Below, piece by piece: positions 61,206 to 64,000 of a DNA stretch of 64,000 nt (position 1 is the first letter of the stretch; each line of letters opens with the position of its first letter). The notes under the pieces were generated by a model. The model worked only from the letters and a program-made list of their open reading frames with translations. It searched no databases and had not been told where the DNA came from. A program made the translations under genes and the position numbers. Origin of the DNA: Isoetes taiwanensis (Eukaryota > Streptophyta > Lycopodiopsida > Isoetales > Isoetaceae); assembly GCA_021234155.1 (NCBI GenBank), contig JAJEKV010000287.1, forward strand, positions 186,001-250,000, in the 5' to 3' direction.

Positions 61206-64000
61206 TGAAGGAGCTTAAAAGATTTCTTAGTTCTGGCAGAAGGTCGCAACCTCCCAATTGAATTTCCATGCTTTTCCTATAGCAAAAAATGGACAATTCT
61301 GGGCCATGAATTAGAAAACCATATTAATATTTGCTCCAAACTGTTGGATGGGTGTCTATGGTCCCATATATCCAAAAATATATACTCAACAATATGGCAA
61401 CATCCCACTTCTAAGAGACTGGCACATAATTGCATTTAATTCTATGTTATCAGTGTTCTTATTATCTTAACATCATAGTCGTCCTTTTGCCCTAGGTTTT
61501 AATCTCAGCCGTTCGTTCTAAACTACTATATCCAGTAACAATTGTTATAGTCATAACAATGTTATGACCATAACAAATACGTTCAAGATTTGCTGGTATT
61601 ATCCAAAAACAGAGAAACAAAGATTTGACTAGGAGCAGCGAGCCAGATTAACTGGGATTTTTATCCAAGGATGTCCCCAGCTTGCTGATTCTTCATTTCC
61701 TTTCATTAATCTAGCCCCAAAATATTTCCTGATAATTGTCCTAAATTTTTGGGTTGCCCCTAGGGGGGCAAACCCTCATTTATGTGGGTATGTGGGCATA
61801 TTCAGGTATATGCCGGCATATGCCTAGCATATGCTGGTGACTGCTAAAAACTGGCTCGACCCTGTAAATTGGCGGTGGCCAGTATCGCTCGGCGGCGGTG
61901 TGGAAACTGGGTAACCGGCACGACCATAGTTTGAGAAGAATTAGATGCAATAGCCAAATGGTTGCTCACTGGATTTGTGGTTATTCTGCTCCTAAGAAAC
62001 ACCAGCGGAAGCAGACGAATCCTTAATATAGCAATGGAAATGAACATATATTCTCATCGAATAGCCAGGTAATCAGTTTAAAACCTTGTCCTTTAAACAT
62101 GCTTCTTACTCATACCATAATTTTAAATGTGCTACAAGCCTTCAATTGCTTCACGCACATAGACGCATTTGATACACGTCAATTAGACAAGAAGGCTTGG
62201 CTCGGAGTGTGGAAGATAACAGGACCATATAGAGTCTGCATAGAGCCATGTTTTGATATGCATAGATAATGTATTTTTAATATCTTATATTTCATTTCTA
62301 TGTCGGCATCTGGAATGGACTCCCAAAACCAACCTGGGTTCTTCAGCCATTTTGAATCTACCAAGGAGATTCTGCCAGTGGAACAGAAGATATCCTAGAT
62401 TCTGATTTTGGCGAAGCAGCAATTGGCAGGGTAGCACCAATAGATTCAGATAACGTGATGGTATTTTTGATAAGCTGGAAGAACTTTGATTGATAACTTT
62501 CCCTACAGGCCTCTGATGGATAATTCTCTTGAGAGCTTATGGGAAAAATACAGGGGATCTGTCTCTGCAAGAAAGAACGGACGTGCAAACAGGAAGGAAA
62601 ATGATTTTGAAGCTATGTTTGGCAGATGGTTTTGACATGTTCCCATCATTACTAGTTACAGATGGATCCTGCATGATAGATCCATGCATGGGAATTCATG
62701 GCCATCCTCTTGAGATTCAGGCATGCATTCAAAACATAATGATCATTTAGGACATGACTGAACGGTGAGGCACCTAGGAATGGAGTGTGAATGTGCAGGC
62801 TGCACATTATCAAAACACAACTGACACTTGTACACTAAAGTATCGAAAAGTGCTAATGTCAGTATTATCATGCTCCACATAGAGATTGCTTTCCATATGT
62901 GGCTTGCACACTATCGTATTGACACTCTATGCAATATGTACTGACGTCCCTCAGCTCTTATTATTGTTTCATGAGGATGTAGATATACGGTGAATATACT
63001 TGGTCTTAGATGCGCCTCTCCAGTATGTGTCGTCTTAGTGCATATGTTTTCTCCACTTTGCCCAATTATAGAAGAGCTTTCAAGATGTGCAATGGTGAAA
63101 CTACCTTGCCTGTATATACAAAAAAGACAGTGTTGGATTTATCAAATATTTTGACTTGTTTCAATGTGGATGTGAATTGCGTGAAATGACACAACTATCT
63201 TGTTGTTAAAGGCACTGCTTTATTCTCTCTTAAGATGTGCCCGTGAAATGCTCATTTCAGAGGACAACACACTCCATTTAATAAATCCAACATTTATCTA
63301 GATCAAATACCACTTTGGTTGGTGGATTGGATGCCCGATTAGGGCGGTTCCTTTATTAGGAATCTGCAGCCAGCTCACATTCTTTTCCCTTGGGGATTTA
63401 TGGTCAACAATCAGCTCTTTAGCCATGCAGGAATAAGCAGAAGCGATCTTAGATCTTATTGAAGTTAAGTGGTCTGATTTTGTTGGTGATATGCATGTTA
63501 AGATTTGTTTCCCAGCGCTTGAAGGAGGAGGGGCATATTGTCACAGGGAGTGACTCAAAAACACGTAAGCCTCTCTTTCTGTCATCTCACTCTCCTTACG
63601 TGCAATCTTGTTTTAGTAATTAGTTTATGTTATTTGACTACGAGGTGCATACCCTCTTTATAGGTTTATAGTGCTGTATGAATACCTGCATTAATCCTGC
63701 AAAAGAAAAAAAGCAACAAGTGTTTGATCATTGTTAGACAACATTATCAAGGTTTCATCAGAGTTATGCTTGACTGACACATTTTACTTTGGCTATTAGT
63801 TCTAGCTTGCATGGCATCTCAGCAGGCAGCAGAGCAGATGAAATTTAATAATATGGTTCTGACACATGATTATGCCGCTTTTCTTATAATCTATCCCTTC
63901 GTAAACATCAGCTACTCGATTCTTCTCAGAGTTAAGAAGTAGTTCTATTTTCCATGGTCATTCTTTAGATTACCCGACTTGTTTAATATCATCCTGAAAT
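61206..64000. other. no gene supported
   Basis: AT-rich with short ORFs only. Contains a third copy of the AATCTAGCCCC...AATTGTCC repeat (about 61707-61750). A short open stretch near 63495-63570 followed by GTAAGC could be an exon of an unknown gene continuing rightward, but nothing confirms it. Confidence 0.4.

Noticed and set aside
63495-63570. Possible exon of an NAD-binding epimerase-like gene ([16 protein letters not shown] before GTAAGC)
   Set aside because: Only about 25 codons, no second exon found, resemblance too short to trust.
1-64000. tRNA or rRNA genes
   Set aside because: I saw no cloverleaf with A and B boxes and no rRNA signature while reading; a covariance-model scan would settle it.

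Overview
The window is repeat-dominated nuclear DNA of a land plant. The one gene that looks intact and host-type is RPB5, a shared RNA polymerase subunit, at 36576-37533 on the minus strand with four exons and canonical GT-AG introns. Almost everything else is transposons, transposon relics, pseudogene fragments and short-period repeats. A large, transposon-rich non-seed plant genome (fern, lycophyte or bryophyte) would fit, but I cannot name a species from the sequence.

Layout. 1-5884: right part of a DNA transposon (Sola-like copy 1) with two convergent genes, an FCP1-phosphatase-like gene (+) and a transposase (-). It abuts a partial duplicate of the RPB5 3' region (5885-6867). 8149-18758: Ty3/gypsy element Gypsy-1 (+), with LTRs about 99 percent identical by eye, a PBS and a PPT. 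Upstream of gag it carries two extra genes. The first (9831-11052) encodes a histone H3-like protein: it starts with the exact H3 tail MARTKQTARK, has a long charged linker, and ends in a recognisable H3 histone fold. The second (11772-13301) is unknown and has a very acidic stretch. Each extra gene has its own TATA box, a pair of 67-bp hairpins upstream and an AT-rich terminator-like tail, so the element seems to carry two independent expression cassettes. 18759-30100: transposase fragments, a duplicated RT/RING-H2 pseudogene, a minisatellite, an unknown gene, a DUF7869-like transposase, a LINE tail and simple repeats. 30100-35300: a decayed element or gene cluster with an FCP1-like ORF (+), a small ORF, and a Ulp1-protease gene (-). 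35300-41130: RPB5 and its flank, an array of 16-bp palindromes, and an F-box/kelch pseudogene. 41132-60345: a three-layer nest. Gypsy-3 (+) is split by Gypsy-2 (-, 41950-59230, 5-bp TSD ATTAT). Gypsy-2 is split inside its reverse transcriptase by Sola-like copy 2 (48502-55501, exactly 7000 bp, 30-bp perfect TIRs, 4-bp TSD GATT). 61206-64000: no gene I can support.

Main result. A retrotransposon carrying a histone H3 variant with the native H3 N-terminal tail, in its own promoter cassette beside a second unknown gene, is the most exciting signal here. This copy has two frame breaks in the H3-like gene, so it is a slightly damaged member of what should be a family. A second noteworthy system is the pairing of a DDE-type transposase with a RING plus FCP1-phosphatase-like protein in the Sola-like elements, and the reuse of an FCP1-like domain beside a Ulp1 protease in a third region.
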